Of a stretch of 64,000 nt of DNA, positions 35,820 to 44,394 are shown in pieces. Numbering within the stretch: position 1 is the first letter of the stretch; the number at the start of each line of letters is the position of its first letter. Made by a program: the position numbers and the translations under genes. The stretch is from Ketobacter sp964016105 (GTDB lineage Bacteria > Pseudomonadota > Gammaproteobacteria > Pseudomonadales > Ketobacteraceae), in the NCBI GenBank assembly GCA_964016105.1, contig CAXHEX010000016.1, positions 42,934-106,933 of the forward strand, in the 5' to 3' direction. The notes under the pieces are model-generated. The model was not told the DNA's origin and made no database searches. It saw nothing but the letters and a program-made list of their open reading frames with translations.

Positions 35820-36083
35820 CTACTGAGTGCTATATGCAGCCAGTTGTTTAATAGCTCTCAAATTATTCACCGTTGATCGAATCATCTCGTACAAATCAGC
35901 TGCATTTTGATCAATTTGCGCTGGGTGCGCGCGGCTATTAAATATCTTGACGCCCAGATACGTTTCCAGGCGAGTGATCTGACCACTGATAGTTCCTACC
36001 GTCACATTACATGCTTTCGCAGCCCCCAAAACACTGCCAGTCTCTTTGACGGCCACGATGTATTCCAATGTTCGACAGTTCAT
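35820..36083 (-). CDS. OxyR-like LysR winged-helix domain only
   Basis: An 87-residue protein that matches just the DNA-binding part of an OxyR-type LysR regulator: MNCRTLEYIVAVKETGSVLG, AAKACNVTVGTISGQITRLETYLGVKIFNSR, then the linker helix MIRSTVNNLRAIKQLA. It ends with a stop where the effector domain should begin, and the following bases do not continue the family in another frame that I can see. It lies 201 bp upstream of katG copy 1 on the same strand. Without the redox cysteines it cannot sense peroxide itself; it may bind the katG promoter constitutively or act on other LysR proteins. It may also be a decaying fragment. Confidence 0.65.
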   Translation of the reverse strand: MNCRTLEYIVAVKETGSVLGAAKACNVTVGTISGQITRLETYLGVKIFNSRAHPAQIDQNAADLYEMIRSTVNNLRAIKQLAAYSTQ

Positions 36084-36533
36084 GATTTCCCCTATATCAG
36101 ATCACAGCTATCTTTTATTGAATATACAGGGAGCTTCTTTGATCTGTAAAATCTATTTTATTGATTAGATTGATAGCAATAAATAATTGTTGAATGTGGT
36201 AGGTGCTAGAGTTTCACAATTGATTGGCTGTGACAAAGACCTCTATCATTTTCCTAAACAATAACACATCTTGAAAGACGCTAGACTAAAAGTACATCTG
36301 ATATAGACATGCCCTGGGGTTTAAGTATCGTTTGACACCCACTCATCGATGTTGAGCTGGCTTGAACTAAAATTCGCAAGTTCCATCATGCCGATAACAA
36401 ATTGAAGCAGCTTTTGTGTATGTCAGCTTTCGAAAAGATCTCCGATTAAGTGAGCCTCTGTTCGAATGTCCCCTTTCAGCTTAGAGTGCCCATTCCCATC
36501 GGTTTCAAGTGCTGATATTGAGAAAATACCAAT
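36084..36533. other. 450-bp gap with a short protein remnant
   Basis: Mostly AT-rich non-coding sequence. On the minus strand 36422-36321 is an open stretch reading HTQKLLQFVIGMMELANFSS with a further 13 codons before TAA. It looks like the end of a protein whose upstream part is lost; I do not recognise the family. AATGTCCCCTTTCAGCTT at 36465-36482 recurs with one mismatch at 44284-44301, just outside the transposon. Confidence 0.35.
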
Positions 36534-37463
36534 CTATGGGTTGGGTAATTCACCAAATTGAAACCGTTCCGAACGGGTTATATAGCGCATTGCCGATTTC
36601 ACATCCTTCCAGCCCACGTATTCCATCAGCGTCGCAATGTCCCAACCACTTTCATTGGCCCAGGAAGCAAATCCGCGCCGCAGCGAATGGCTGCTGTAGC
36701 TTTCGAAATCCGGAATGCCAGCCTGACCCATTAACTTCCGTAGCAGTGTTATGACGCTGTTGGGCTGAATTGCGTGCTCAGAAATATTGCCCCAGCGGTC
36801 AATGCGACGAAATACAGGCCCACTTTGGAGTTGGGAAACGCTTAGCCATTCCAGGTAAGCATTTACGGGACAGAGGTTTTGGAGTGCAGGTACCGGGTAA
36901 TTGCGTCCCCTGTTGCTTCGATCACCTTTGCTCCGAGGCAAGAAAATGGAAAGGCCTTGTCCTGGGTCGACTTGGATGTTTTCAATGGTCAAACGGCACA
37001 GCTCGTCACTTCGAAAACCCCGCCAGAATCCTAGCAGGACCAGGGCTTTGTTTCGTGATGTGCTGAGCTGGCTTTTTCGATCTTGCTCTGCAACGGCCTT
37101 TTGGTGGGACTCGTCGAGCCATTGAACCAAGGCTTTCAATTGGTCAATCTGCAATGGCTTGGCTTGCTTTTCCTGTTGAGGGTGCAGTTCTTTAATCCCT
37201 TTGAGCACCTTTTTCACCATGGGTGCTTTGGTGGGATCGGGAAAACCTTGGTCAATATGCCATTGCGCAAGAGCAGCCAGTCGTTGCTTGAGAGTGTTGA
37301 CGGCATGGGTTTCAGCGTGATCCACCAGATACCGGCAAATCGCTTCAGATGTGGCAGGCAAAAAGCCACCCCAGGTTACTTCGAAATGCTCAACCGCAGC
37401 CTGGTAGCTTTTGCGGGTATTTTCCCGCGTGGCGGCCTGGATGTATTGATCAATCTTGTTCAT
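36534..37463 (-). CDS. tnpS: TnpS-like tyrosine recombinase (cointegrate resolution)
   Basis: About 309 residues from MNKIDQYIQ at 37463; an earlier in-frame ATG at 37505 would give 323. The catalytic set is visible: arginine in GFWRGFRSDELCRL, HSLR in SSHSLRRGFASWA, and the tryptophan and tyrosine in YVGWKDVKSAMRYI. A SAM-like core-binding domain covers residues 1-95. Size, transposon position and the divergent TnpT partner support the TnpS assignment, the recombinase that resolves cointegrates of Tn4651-type elements. Its start overlaps the end of the DUF1016 nuclease by 14 bp, so the two are translationally coupled. Confidence 0.82.
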   Translation of the reverse strand: MNKIDQYIQAATRENTRKSYQAAVEHFEVTWGGFLPATSEAICRYLVDHAETHAVNTLKQRLAALAQWHIDQGFPDPTKAPMVKKVLKGIKELHPQQEKQAKPLQIDQLKALVQWLDESHQKAVAEQDRKSQLSTSRNKALVLLGFWRGFRSDELCRLTIENIQVDPGQGLSIFLPRSKGDRSNRGRNYPVPALQNLCPVNAYLEWLSVSQLQSGPVFRRIDRWGNISEHAIQPNSVITLLRKLMGQAGIPDFESYSSHSLRRGFASWANESGWDIATLMEYVGWKDVKSAMRYITRSERFQFGELPNP

Positions 37464-38541
37464 CGCTTGGAGCTCGGTCCAATAAACGCTGACGTGAAGA
37501 CTCAATGGCTTGGTGAAATCGTTCTCGAAGCAGTTCTTTTGAGGGCAACGCGGTTAGGTATTCGGCCACATGGATGCCAGATTGATCCAGTTCCAATAGC
37601 TCGATTTGCTCCTGTTTTTTACCGGCACACAAAATAATACCCAATGGCGGTTCTTCGTCTGGCTGCCGGTCGTGCTTATTGAGCCAGCGCAAATACAATT
37701 CCATCTGCCCCTTATATTCTGGTTTGAAATCCCCTTGCTTGAGCTCAATGGCGATTAACCGCTTTAAATGGCGGTTATAGAACAGCAGGTCAATGTAAAA
37801 ATCATCGCTATCGATTTGAATGCGCTTTTGCCGGGCAAGGAAGGCGAAACCTGCGCCCAGCTCCATCAGGAACAGTTCCATATCGCGAAGAATCGCGTCT
37901 TCCAAGTCCTTTTCGAGATAGTGATCCTGGAGACCCAGGAACTCCAGGAAATACGGGTCTTTGAATACCAGGTCTGGGGTCAGCAAATCCGTATCACGCA
38001 GTTTGGCCAGTTCCAGTTGAGCCAATTCATCCGGTTTTCTGGATAATGCCGTACGCTCATACAGCATGCTGTCAATTTTCTTGCGCAGGGTGCGTACGCT
38101 CCAGCGCTCCACCCGACACAGCTCGGCGTAGTACTCCCGTTGTAACGGTTTGTCTAAAGGCAATAACTCTTTGAAGTGCGACCAGCTGAGTGATTTGGCC
38201 AATACTTTCACGGTTTCGATGTCCGAAAAGTTTTGGCTGAATTTGATCATCCGGGCCAGACCTGAGCGGCTAAAGCCAGACCCATAATCCCGACTCAATT
38301 GTTGCGACAGTGTAGCCACAATCTCCTGACCGTACCCCGCACGCTCACCCGTCAGGTTTTCCTGGTCAATTCTCCGACCAATCTGCCAGTACAGTAGCGA
38401 AAGCTCGGTATTGACAGAGGTGGCCACCCTTTGCCGAGACGCCTCAATCAGTTGGCGGACATCCTGGATCAGCGGTGCGGCAATCGTATCCAGTGGTGAT
38501 TGGGGTGGTTTTCTCATATCCCTGAACCTGCGCCTTAACAT
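37450..38541 (-). CDS. DUF1016 / YhcG-type PDDEXK nuclease
   Basis: A 363-residue protein with an N-terminal DUF1016 helical domain (residues 20-170: SLLYWQIGRRIDQENLTGERAGYG, LSWSHFKELLPLDKP) and a C-terminal PDDEXK nuclease domain. The nuclease core is DDFYIDLLFYNRHLKRLIAIELKQGDF, with the metal-binding aspartate in YIDLLFY and the E-x-K pair in AIELK. YhcG-type proteins accompany restriction, defence or mobile elements. It lies between tnpT (divergent) and tnpS and overlaps tnpS, an unusual position in this transposon type. The start could be 38541 or the ATG eight codons later, which has a weak AGGG upstream. Confidence 0.85.
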   Translation of the reverse strand: MLRRRFRDMRKPPQSPLDTIAAPLIQDVRQLIEASRQRVATSVNTELSLLYWQIGRRIDQENLTGERAGYGQEIVATLSQQLSRDYGSGFSRSGLARMIKFSQNFSDIETVKVLAKSLSWSHFKELLPLDKPLQREYYAELCRVERWSVRTLRKKIDSMLYERTALSRKPDELAQLELAKLRDTDLLTPDLVFKDPYFLEFLGLQDHYLEKDLEDAILRDMELFLMELGAGFAFLARQKRIQIDSDDFYIDLLFYNRHLKRLIAIELKQGDFKPEYKGQMELYLRWLNKHDRQPDEEPPLGIILCAGKKQEQIELLELDQSGIHVAEYLTALPSKELLRERFHQAIESSRQRLLDRAPSDEQD

Positions 38542-38723
38542 GTGAATAGAGGTGATGTGTACTGAATTGGGACGAGTATACCGGTCAAAATCAGCCAGAG
38601 AAAGAATAAGCCCCTATTATATTTTCTTAGTTTTAGCAATATTCTGATGTTTTAGTGTGTTGATTATGGTATGTATTTACATAGTACGTACTACATTACG
38701 AAATAAGCAAAGAGGACAATCTG
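38542..38723. promoter_or_regulatory. Divergent region, candidate resolution site
   Basis: In Tn4651-type elements the resolution site recognised by TnpS/TnpT lies between the two divergent genes. Here the 182-bp gap separates the nuclease-tnpS operon from tnpT. It contains TAGTACGTACTA at 38682-38693, a perfect palindrome, within GTATTTACATAGTACG-like text that could hold recombinase arms. AGAGGA precedes the tnpT start. It also must hold both promoters. Confidence 0.5.
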
Positions 38724-39707
38724 ATGGCTCGAGGCGGTATCAACAAAGCACTAGTGCAACGGGCCAGGGAAGCACTGTTAGCCAAAGGCCAGAACCCCTC
38801 TATCGATGCCCTGAGGATTGAGCTGGGTAATACCGGGTCGAAAACCACGATTCATCGTTATCTCAAAGAATTGGAGGACCAGGATGCGGCACGCTTGGAT
38901 GATGAAGTGTTGTTAACTCGTGCAATCACGGAACAAGTAGCCCGTCTGGCGGCCAGTCTGCGTGAGGACGCACAGTCCCTGATCGAAAAGGCCGAAGCCC
39001 GCCACCTGGCTCATGTGGCGCAGTTGGAAGATCAGCTTACCCAGCAATCCGCGACCGGCACTCAATTCCAACGGCAGGCTCAGGAACTTGAGCGCCAGCT
39101 GGTCGAAGCCAAACAGCAAATGGCGGCCACTACCCAGGAGCTACGTTCACTCAGCGAGCAAAACTCGCGGATACAACAGCAACTGGAAGACCAAAAAACG
39201 CTGCTGGACGATAAAAACAGTCAGATCCAATCGCTGGAGGAGAAACACCAACATGCCCGCGAAGCCCTGCAACACTACCGGGATTCCGTTAAAGAACAGC
39301 GTGATCAAGACCAACGACGCCATGAGCAACAGCTCCAGGCTTTGCAAGCGGAACAGCGCCAACTACAGCAAACGCTCTCTCTTCGGCAAACCGACATTAC
39401 CCAACTCAACAAGGACAATGCCCAGTTGGTGACGCAGCTGAGTGAAAGCCGAAAGCAACTCACCAGTCAAATCACCCAGTATGACAAGGTGCGCAGCGAA
39501 CTTAGGTCAGCTGAAGATCAAATCCGTCTACTGGCTGCCCAGATAGATTCCCTTAACCAACAGGTGGCGACTGTGAACCACTTGAAATCGGAATTGGATA
39601 CCAGAGCGGAATCGATCCAGGCCATGACGCTAAAGCTCACGGCCCTGGAAGCGGAGCTGAATACAAAAAACCAGATTTTCAGTCAATTAAAGCTGGCAAA
39701 CCAGTAA
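38724..39707 (+). CDS. tnpT: TnpT-like KfrA-domain coiled-coil protein
   Basis: A 327-residue protein. Residues 1-75 are a KfrA_N-type DNA-binding domain (RAREALLAKGQNPSIDALRIELGNTGSKTTIHRYLKELE). The remainder is a long glutamine-rich coiled coil with heptad patterns to the C-terminus. TnpT in Tn4651 is of similar length and binds the resolution site with TnpS. A frameshifted relative lies at 57453-58389. Confidence 0.82.
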   Translation: MARGGINKALVQRAREALLAKGQNPSIDALRIELGNTGSKTTIHRYLKELEDQDAARLDDEVLLTRAITEQVARLAASLREDAQSLIEKAEARHLAHVAQLEDQLTQQSATGTQFQRQAQELERQLVEAKQQMAATTQELRSLSEQNSRIQQQLEDQKTLLDDKNSQIQSLEEKHQHAREALQHYRDSVKEQRDQDQRRHEQQLQALQAEQRQLQQTLSLRQTDITQLNKDNAQLVTQLSESRKQLTSQITQYDKVRSELRSAEDQIRLLAAQIDSLNQQVATVNHLKSELDTRAESIQAMTLKLTALEAELNTKNQIFSQLKLANQ

Positions 39708-39835
39708 AGGTGTTGATCCTGTACTGGAGAGCAATAAAGCGGGTTTGAGGAGAAATGGTTGACCCAAAGAGATGCCGGGATGTTAGTCAAATGGGGTGTA
39801 CTAAGTTACAGTATGGCTTGCACTAACTTACAAAA

Positions 39836-39872
39836 TATATATGCTTTTTAGTTATTATAAAAAGCATATATA
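39836..39872. repeat. 14-bp perfect palindrome before SprT-like gene
   Basis: TATATATGCTTTTT at 39836-39849 and AAAAAGCATATATA at 39859-39872, nine bases apart, in a 216-bp AT-rich gap between tnpT and the SprT-like gene. It ends 51 bp before the SprT-like start. It could be an operator, a terminator after tnpT or an mRNA cover for the downstream gene. Confidence 0.65.
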
Positions 39873-39923
39873 TAATAAAAATAAGATAATTCTGTATTGC
39901 ACAAAACAGGTAAAAATTAACCA

Positions 39924-40763
39924 ATGACCGATCCAACCGGTGAAGCTTACCTACTTTTTCAAACCGCCTACGACTACTTTAATCAGGCTTTGTTTGACGA
40001 TCAGCTTCCCAAATGTGTGATCACCTTTCAACGGCAAAAGCGGCTGATGGGCTATGTTTCCTTTCGTCGCTGGTATCATGCAGCTGAAGGCAAGTTTAGC
40101 GATGAGCTCGCCATCAATCCAGAGTACTTTGCCAATTACTCGTTGATGGATATTTTCCAGACACTGTGCCATGAAATGGTTCATGTCTGGCAGTCTCATT
40201 TTGGCCACCCCAGCCGCAGCGGATACCATAACGAAGAATGGGCCCGCAAAATGATCGCCATTGGACTGATGCCCAGCACCACGGGCAAGCCTGGTGGCGC
40301 TATTGTCGGTCAAACGGTATCGGACTACATCTTATCAGATGGGCCGTTTCTGGCGGCCTGCACCCAGTTCATCCATTCCGGGGTACAGATTAGTTGGGTA
40401 GACGCCTTTCCGATTCCCCGCCCGGCGTCACCGACGCCGATTTACGATGCCAATGGGCTTGAGGTTAGCAGCGCACCGTCACACAAAAAGCAATCGAAAA
40501 AACCTGAAGATCATTCATCGGATTCTCAAGAGCCCTTGCTGGAAGGCCTGCCGTATTCCATGGAAACCATAGAGCAGGCGTTTTTAGCCGCGTTACCCTT
40601 CCAGTCCGCAGACGATACCCACGCCATTCCCTCATCGAAGCCAGCCAACAAATCCAACCGTCACAAATACTACTGCAGTGGCTGTTACATGAAAGTCTGG
40701 GGTAAACCGGATTTGAACATACTGTGCGGTGATTGCGGCATCCCGTTATTGGAAACCGAATGA
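39924..40763 (+). CDS. SprT-like zinc metalloprotease
   Basis: A 279-residue protein. The SprT-like domain covers residues 1-110, with the zinc motif HEMVH in LCHEMVHVWQSHFGHP and a fold pattern LFDDQLPKCVITFQRQ. The middle (residues 165-235) is low complexity and rich in Ser, Pro and Lys. The C-terminus has a zinc-ribbon-like YYCSGCYMKVWGK then CGDCGIPL. Relatives of Spartan cut protein-DNA crosslinks; in bacteria SprT-like cargo is common on mobile DNA without known role. It lies between tnpT and tnpA and converges with tnpA with a 4-bp gap. Confidence 0.82.
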   Translation: MTDPTGEAYLLFQTAYDYFNQALFDDQLPKCVITFQRQKRLMGYVSFRRWYHAAEGKFSDELAINPEYFANYSLMDIFQTLCHEMVHVWQSHFGHPSRSGYHNEEWARKMIAIGLMPSTTGKPGGAIVGQTVSDYILSDGPFLAACTQFIHSGVQISWVDAFPIPRPASPTPIYDANGLEVSSAPSHKKQSKKPEDHSSDSQEPLLEGLPYSMETIEQAFLAALPFQSADDTHAIPSSKPANKSNRHKYYCSGCYMKVWGKPDLNILCGDCGIPLLETE

Positions 40764-40767
40764 CCCA

Positions 40768-43700
40768 TTAGGTCATCACGCCATTGCGATCAAACACCGG
40801 CTTCATAAGCGCTTCAATATCCAACTGAACCCCATTCATAAAGTCGATGATATACGACCCATTGATATTAATATGCGCCCAGGCCACAGGTGACACCTTT
40901 TTGGTGATATCCACCAGATCTGGGCGTTTGTGTTTTTCAAAGCGCATCAGGAGGTTCGACAGAATCAGCGCATTGAAAAAGATCATGCAGTTCGCCAGTA
41001 GGCGTGCGCATTCGTACGCCTCATCAATTTCTTTATCATCTCCCTTGAAGCGGGCACCATTGATTTCCTCAATGTGGCGTTGCAGCTGGTGATAGGCCTC
41101 ACCTCGATTCAATGCTTTTTGCACGTACTGCCGCAGTTTGTCATCGTCCACGTATTCCAGAAGATAGATGCATTTGATGAGCCGATTGTATTCTGCCAGT
41201 GCTTTAAACTGCTGATTGGCGGCGGCCGTTCCGGAGAGCTTTCTGACAATGGAGGCCTGCGAGGTGGATCTGGAGGTGAGTGATACCATGACTTTCTGAA
41301 TAAACGACCAGTTTTCACAAATAAGATCCACATCGATGGGTTTTAATAGGCTGATCTCGTGAGTACCGTCGATTTCTTCCACCCTAAATAGCTGGTTCAT
41401 TTCTTTGTTGACGTTGGCGTAACGAGGAGCGAAGGTCCAGCCAGCCAGATCCAGTAACGCGAAATTGAAGCGATTGCTGCCATGACTATCAGTCGATACG
41501 ATGTCCGGCTGAATTTCTGATGTGTTGTTGTACAACAGGTCAAAAACAAAATGGGATTCGTGTTCATTCAAGCCAATAATCTTGCCGTACAGCGGCACAA
41601 AATGCGCGGTCAGCGTTAGTCCGGAAACCCCTGGTCCTGTTTTGATGTATTTGGTTGAAAATCGGGTCCTGATGGTCTTCCGTTTGGTTTTAAGTTTCTG
41701 GCCATCGCTGCTGGCATGAATTTTACCTGCTTGAATATAGTAGTATTTGAAAATGGGTAACCCGGCGACGGCGTCACTGACTCGATCATTGGCCGCTCGC
41801 AAGGTCTCCATTCTTAGCAGGTTAGCTTGTACGATCCGCAGCTTATCGTGGTTAAAATTGCATATATCCGCCATTTTAAAGATTCCGTAGCGGGTAGCAT
41901 TCGCAATGATACAGGCCACCAGAGGATCAAAATCCGAAGATGCGAGTTTGCCTCGGTTTTTGGCATGTTTGAACGCATTAAAAAATTTCGTATCCTGGTT
42001 AACAAAGGCTAATAGATCCGCAATGTGGGTTTGCGGCATGGCTCGAAAAAACGGGTTGTTCACTTCCTCAGTCTTTTTAGTGTACTTGACCACCCAGTGA
42101 GTTTTGCCCCCTTGTGTCTTGAGCACCACGGAGGTGTTTTCACCCGATCGTAACCGGTCGCCCACGGTCACCAAAAGGTCCGTTAGCCGGTTCATTTTAT
42201 CCGCTACAATCTTTTTGCCAGGCTGCTTCATTGAGGGGAGCAGGCTTTCCTTCAGCAGCCGATCAAGGTCTTTATCCTCCACAAGATCGGCATCGATTGG
42301 CTCATAAGACTGACTGTTGAGCAGGAACAGCTTCCTTTTCTCCAATAGTTCCTTCACACGTTTATAGAGAAAGAATTCCACTCGCAGTGGATTGACCTGT
42401 TGACAGTCGTCGTCCAGGTATAAATATTGTCGCTGCTTCTTTGGTGCCAGACGCCGGTCAAAGTGGGTCAATTCATTTTCATGCCGAAACGCTTCCTGTG
42501 TTTGAATCACCTGGTCAAATAACAAAGGATGCTCCATGTCGAAGCCAAGGTCGAATCGTTGAAACAGTTGACGAAGGAATTTCTGGATGCGCCTACGCTG
42601 CTGATCAATGAAGATCCATTCATACTGGGCCTTATCGACAGTTAGGTTTAATAAGTGGTTTTTTACTTTCTCAATATCAGCGGCGTTCAGCTGCTTGAAT
42701 GCGAGCTGACGTACTCTCTTAAACGAGAGCTCATCTTTGACGGAGTCATCGACGAACATACCAAGTATCGAGGCCGCTTTTTTAATATTTTCCTCAACCT
42801 CGCTGAGTTCTTTGACGATCTGCTCCTTACCAAATATTTTTGCGTCGGTTTCAAGCTTTCTTACATGATAGATGAATGCGTTGGCCAGGTTGTCACCCAC
42901 CTGTCGCCAGCGAAAATAAAGAAAGCACACCATATACAAATGGGATCGATCGCTATCCAGAGTCCGTAGCTGCGTAATGGTGTAGTGGTCGACCTGCTTG
43001 GCGTAGTACCGAATATTAAACGGAGAAACCTTGAGTTTCTGAATCACTGTTTCAATATCAGGTATCAGACCGACCAGAAAATCATAGACTTTGACTTCCG
43101 CATCCATCTCACTTGCTTTGAATTCTCTGGGACCCCGCTTTAAGGAGGATAAGGTGATATCACTATGCGTTTCGAGTAAATTCTCTATCGCGGTTTCCAA
43201 AGCGCTTGATATTGAGGAAGCCGTTATGGATTTTAATCGGTTCGTTTCTGAATTGAGGGCTTCCGAAATAATGCCTTGGAAAACAGAAAGCGGCGGAATC
43301 ATATAGCCTTGATTGCTTATGTAACTGATAAGCTCATCCAAAATATCGACCTTATCGGCGCAATTGGCCGCGAGCTTTTTGGCTTGCTGAATCAGTTTCG
43401 ATTCGTCAGACTCTGTCAGTTTTCTAATATTGAGGTGATCCTGAACCAGATCGTACAAACGCTTTTTCTGGTTGCGGGTAATTGGAGCCTTCGTTACTTT
43501 TCGGTTGCCGAGATAACGTTTACGAATGTAGGCAATATCTTCCTTAGATTCGCTCCAATCAATATCGCGAATGACACTACTGTGCTTGGTGTATCCCAGA
43601 ATCAGAACAAAGTAGATTTTAAGCTGATCGGTCGAACGCTTTCCAAACAGTTTCAGTTCATCATCACTGAGACTGAGGTATCGATCCCGGTCGTCATCAT

Positions 43701-43800
43701 CGAATGGAGGCAGACCATAAAGCGCTGCATATTCAGCGTCATTGAGCAGTACAAGCTTCCCATCATCGCTGTTATTTTTACCCATACTGATCTTTCCCAC
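40768..43800 (-). CDS. tnpA: Tn3-family transposase
   Basis: A 1010-residue DDE transposase of the Tn3 family, full length. Supporting text: QPDIVSTDSHGSNRFNFALL and DLAGWTFAPRYANVNKEM with the catalytic aspartate region, EYNRLIKCIYLLEYVDD, and the C-terminal ARLLANCMIFFNALILSN and SPVAWAHININGSY typical of the family. It starts MGKISMGKNNSDDG; 190 bp of non-coding sequence separates it from the right terminal repeat, and it reads inward. The frame has no interruption, so it could be active. Confidence 0.92.
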   Translation of the reverse strand: MGKISMGKNNSDDGKLVLLNDAEYAALYGLPPFDDDDRDRYLSLSDDELKLFGKRSTDQLKIYFVLILGYTKHSSVIRDIDWSESKEDIAYIRKRYLGNRKVTKAPITRNQKKRLYDLVQDHLNIRKLTESDESKLIQQAKKLAANCADKVDILDELISYISNQGYMIPPLSVFQGIISEALNSETNRLKSITASSISSALETAIENLLETHSDITLSSLKRGPREFKASEMDAEVKVYDFLVGLIPDIETVIQKLKVSPFNIRYYAKQVDHYTITQLRTLDSDRSHLYMVCFLYFRWRQVGDNLANAFIYHVRKLETDAKIFGKEQIVKELSEVEENIKKAASILGMFVDDSVKDELSFKRVRQLAFKQLNAADIEKVKNHLLNLTVDKAQYEWIFIDQQRRRIQKFLRQLFQRFDLGFDMEHPLLFDQVIQTQEAFRHENELTHFDRRLAPKKQRQYLYLDDDCQQVNPLRVEFFLYKRVKELLEKRKLFLLNSQSYEPIDADLVEDKDLDRLLKESLLPSMKQPGKKIVADKMNRLTDLLVTVGDRLRSGENTSVVLKTQGGKTHWVVKYTKKTEEVNNPFFRAMPQTHIADLLAFVNQDTKFFNAFKHAKNRGKLASSDFDPLVACIIANATRYGIFKMADICNFNHDKLRIVQANLLRMETLRAANDRVSDAVAGLPIFKYYYIQAGKIHASSDGQKLKTKRKTIRTRFSTKYIKTGPGVSGLTLTAHFVPLYGKIIGLNEHESHFVFDLLYNNTSEIQPDIVSTDSHGSNRFNFALLDLAGWTFAPRYANVNKEMNQLFRVEEIDGTHEISLLKPIDVDLICENWSFIQKVMVSLTSRSTSQASIVRKLSGTAAANQQFKALAEYNRLIKCIYLLEYVDDDKLRQYVQKALNRGEAYHQLQRHIEEINGARFKGDDKEIDEAYECARLLANCMIFFNALILSNLLMRFEKHKRPDLVDITKKVSPVAWAHININGSYIIDFMNGVQLDIEALMKPVFDRNGVMT

Positions 43801-43990
43801 TCAAAAAGTCGGCGAGTTTAGCAGCAAGATCGGTTCGGTTGGGTGATTTCAGTCCAGAATTGGTATGGCCTGGTAATTAGTTGAGGGAACAAATCGTTAA
43901 GATAAAGATGAATGGGTGTTATTTGATCAGTGCCAGGAGGCACCAGAACTTTTTGAAGCTGCTAAGCTAATGATATTTTTAGGCTTTATT

Positions 43991-44030
43991 GGATTTTTGG
44001 TACAAAAGGCCTCTAAGTACCCAAGACCCC
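43991..44030 (-). repeat. Right terminal inverted repeat of the Tn3-family element
   Basis: Read on the minus strand from 44030 it begins GGGGTCTTGGGTACTTAGAG and matches the left repeat at 35 of 38 positions. It lies in a 594-bp gap between tnpA and the CMD-family gene. The outside part (44031-44394) is AT-rich and holds no gene I can support. Confidence 0.9.
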
Positions 44031-44394
44031 AGGAAGAAGCGGTTCGAACGGTTTAATTTCGGTTTTATTCAAACAAAAAAAAGATATGCCGGAAAAATTC
44101 CAACATCAATTAAGCGTAAAGCATAATCATCGTTGAATTTACTAGTTTCATTCAGTTCGCCAACTCTACCCCAATGCATTCTTTTGGCCATTTAACGGCA
44201 GAATTTATTGCGTGACTATTGACGTGGGGTGTCTTACCAACGTCTGCTTTGTGGGTAGCTTTTCTTGAAGAGGCCCGGATTCTAATGTCCCCTTCCAGCT
44301 TTTTGGGGAAGTAGTTAGTTTGAATCTGTTCCGGATACTCGCAAGAGCTGGTCAATATTTGTACGAAATGTTGGCACTTATTGCAGCTATGAGG

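Larger units (their letters stand above)
31770..44030. mobile_element. 12.26-kb Tn3-family transposon (TnpS/TnpT, Tn4651-like) with redox cargo
   Basis: Both ends start GGGGTC and carry matching terminal repeats (31770-31809 and 43991-44030 reversed; 35 of the first 38 positions identical). Inside are a 1010-residue Tn3 transposase, a tyrosine recombinase matching TnpS, a coiled-coil KfrA-like protein matching TnpT, and cargo genes: a CZB chemoreceptor, katG with an in-frame TGA, an OxyR-like DNA-binding domain, a DUF1016 nuclease and a SprT-like metalloprotease. The five bases outside each end differ (TACAT at left, AGGAA at right), so no target duplication is visible. Known Tn4651-group elements resolve cointegrates with TnpS and TnpT instead of a serine resolvase. 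Confidence 0.88.

Noticed and set aside
36465..44301. The 18-bp repeats as transposon ends
   Set aside because: They are in the same orientation and much shorter than the 38-bp repeats at 31770 and 44030, which fit a Tn3 element.
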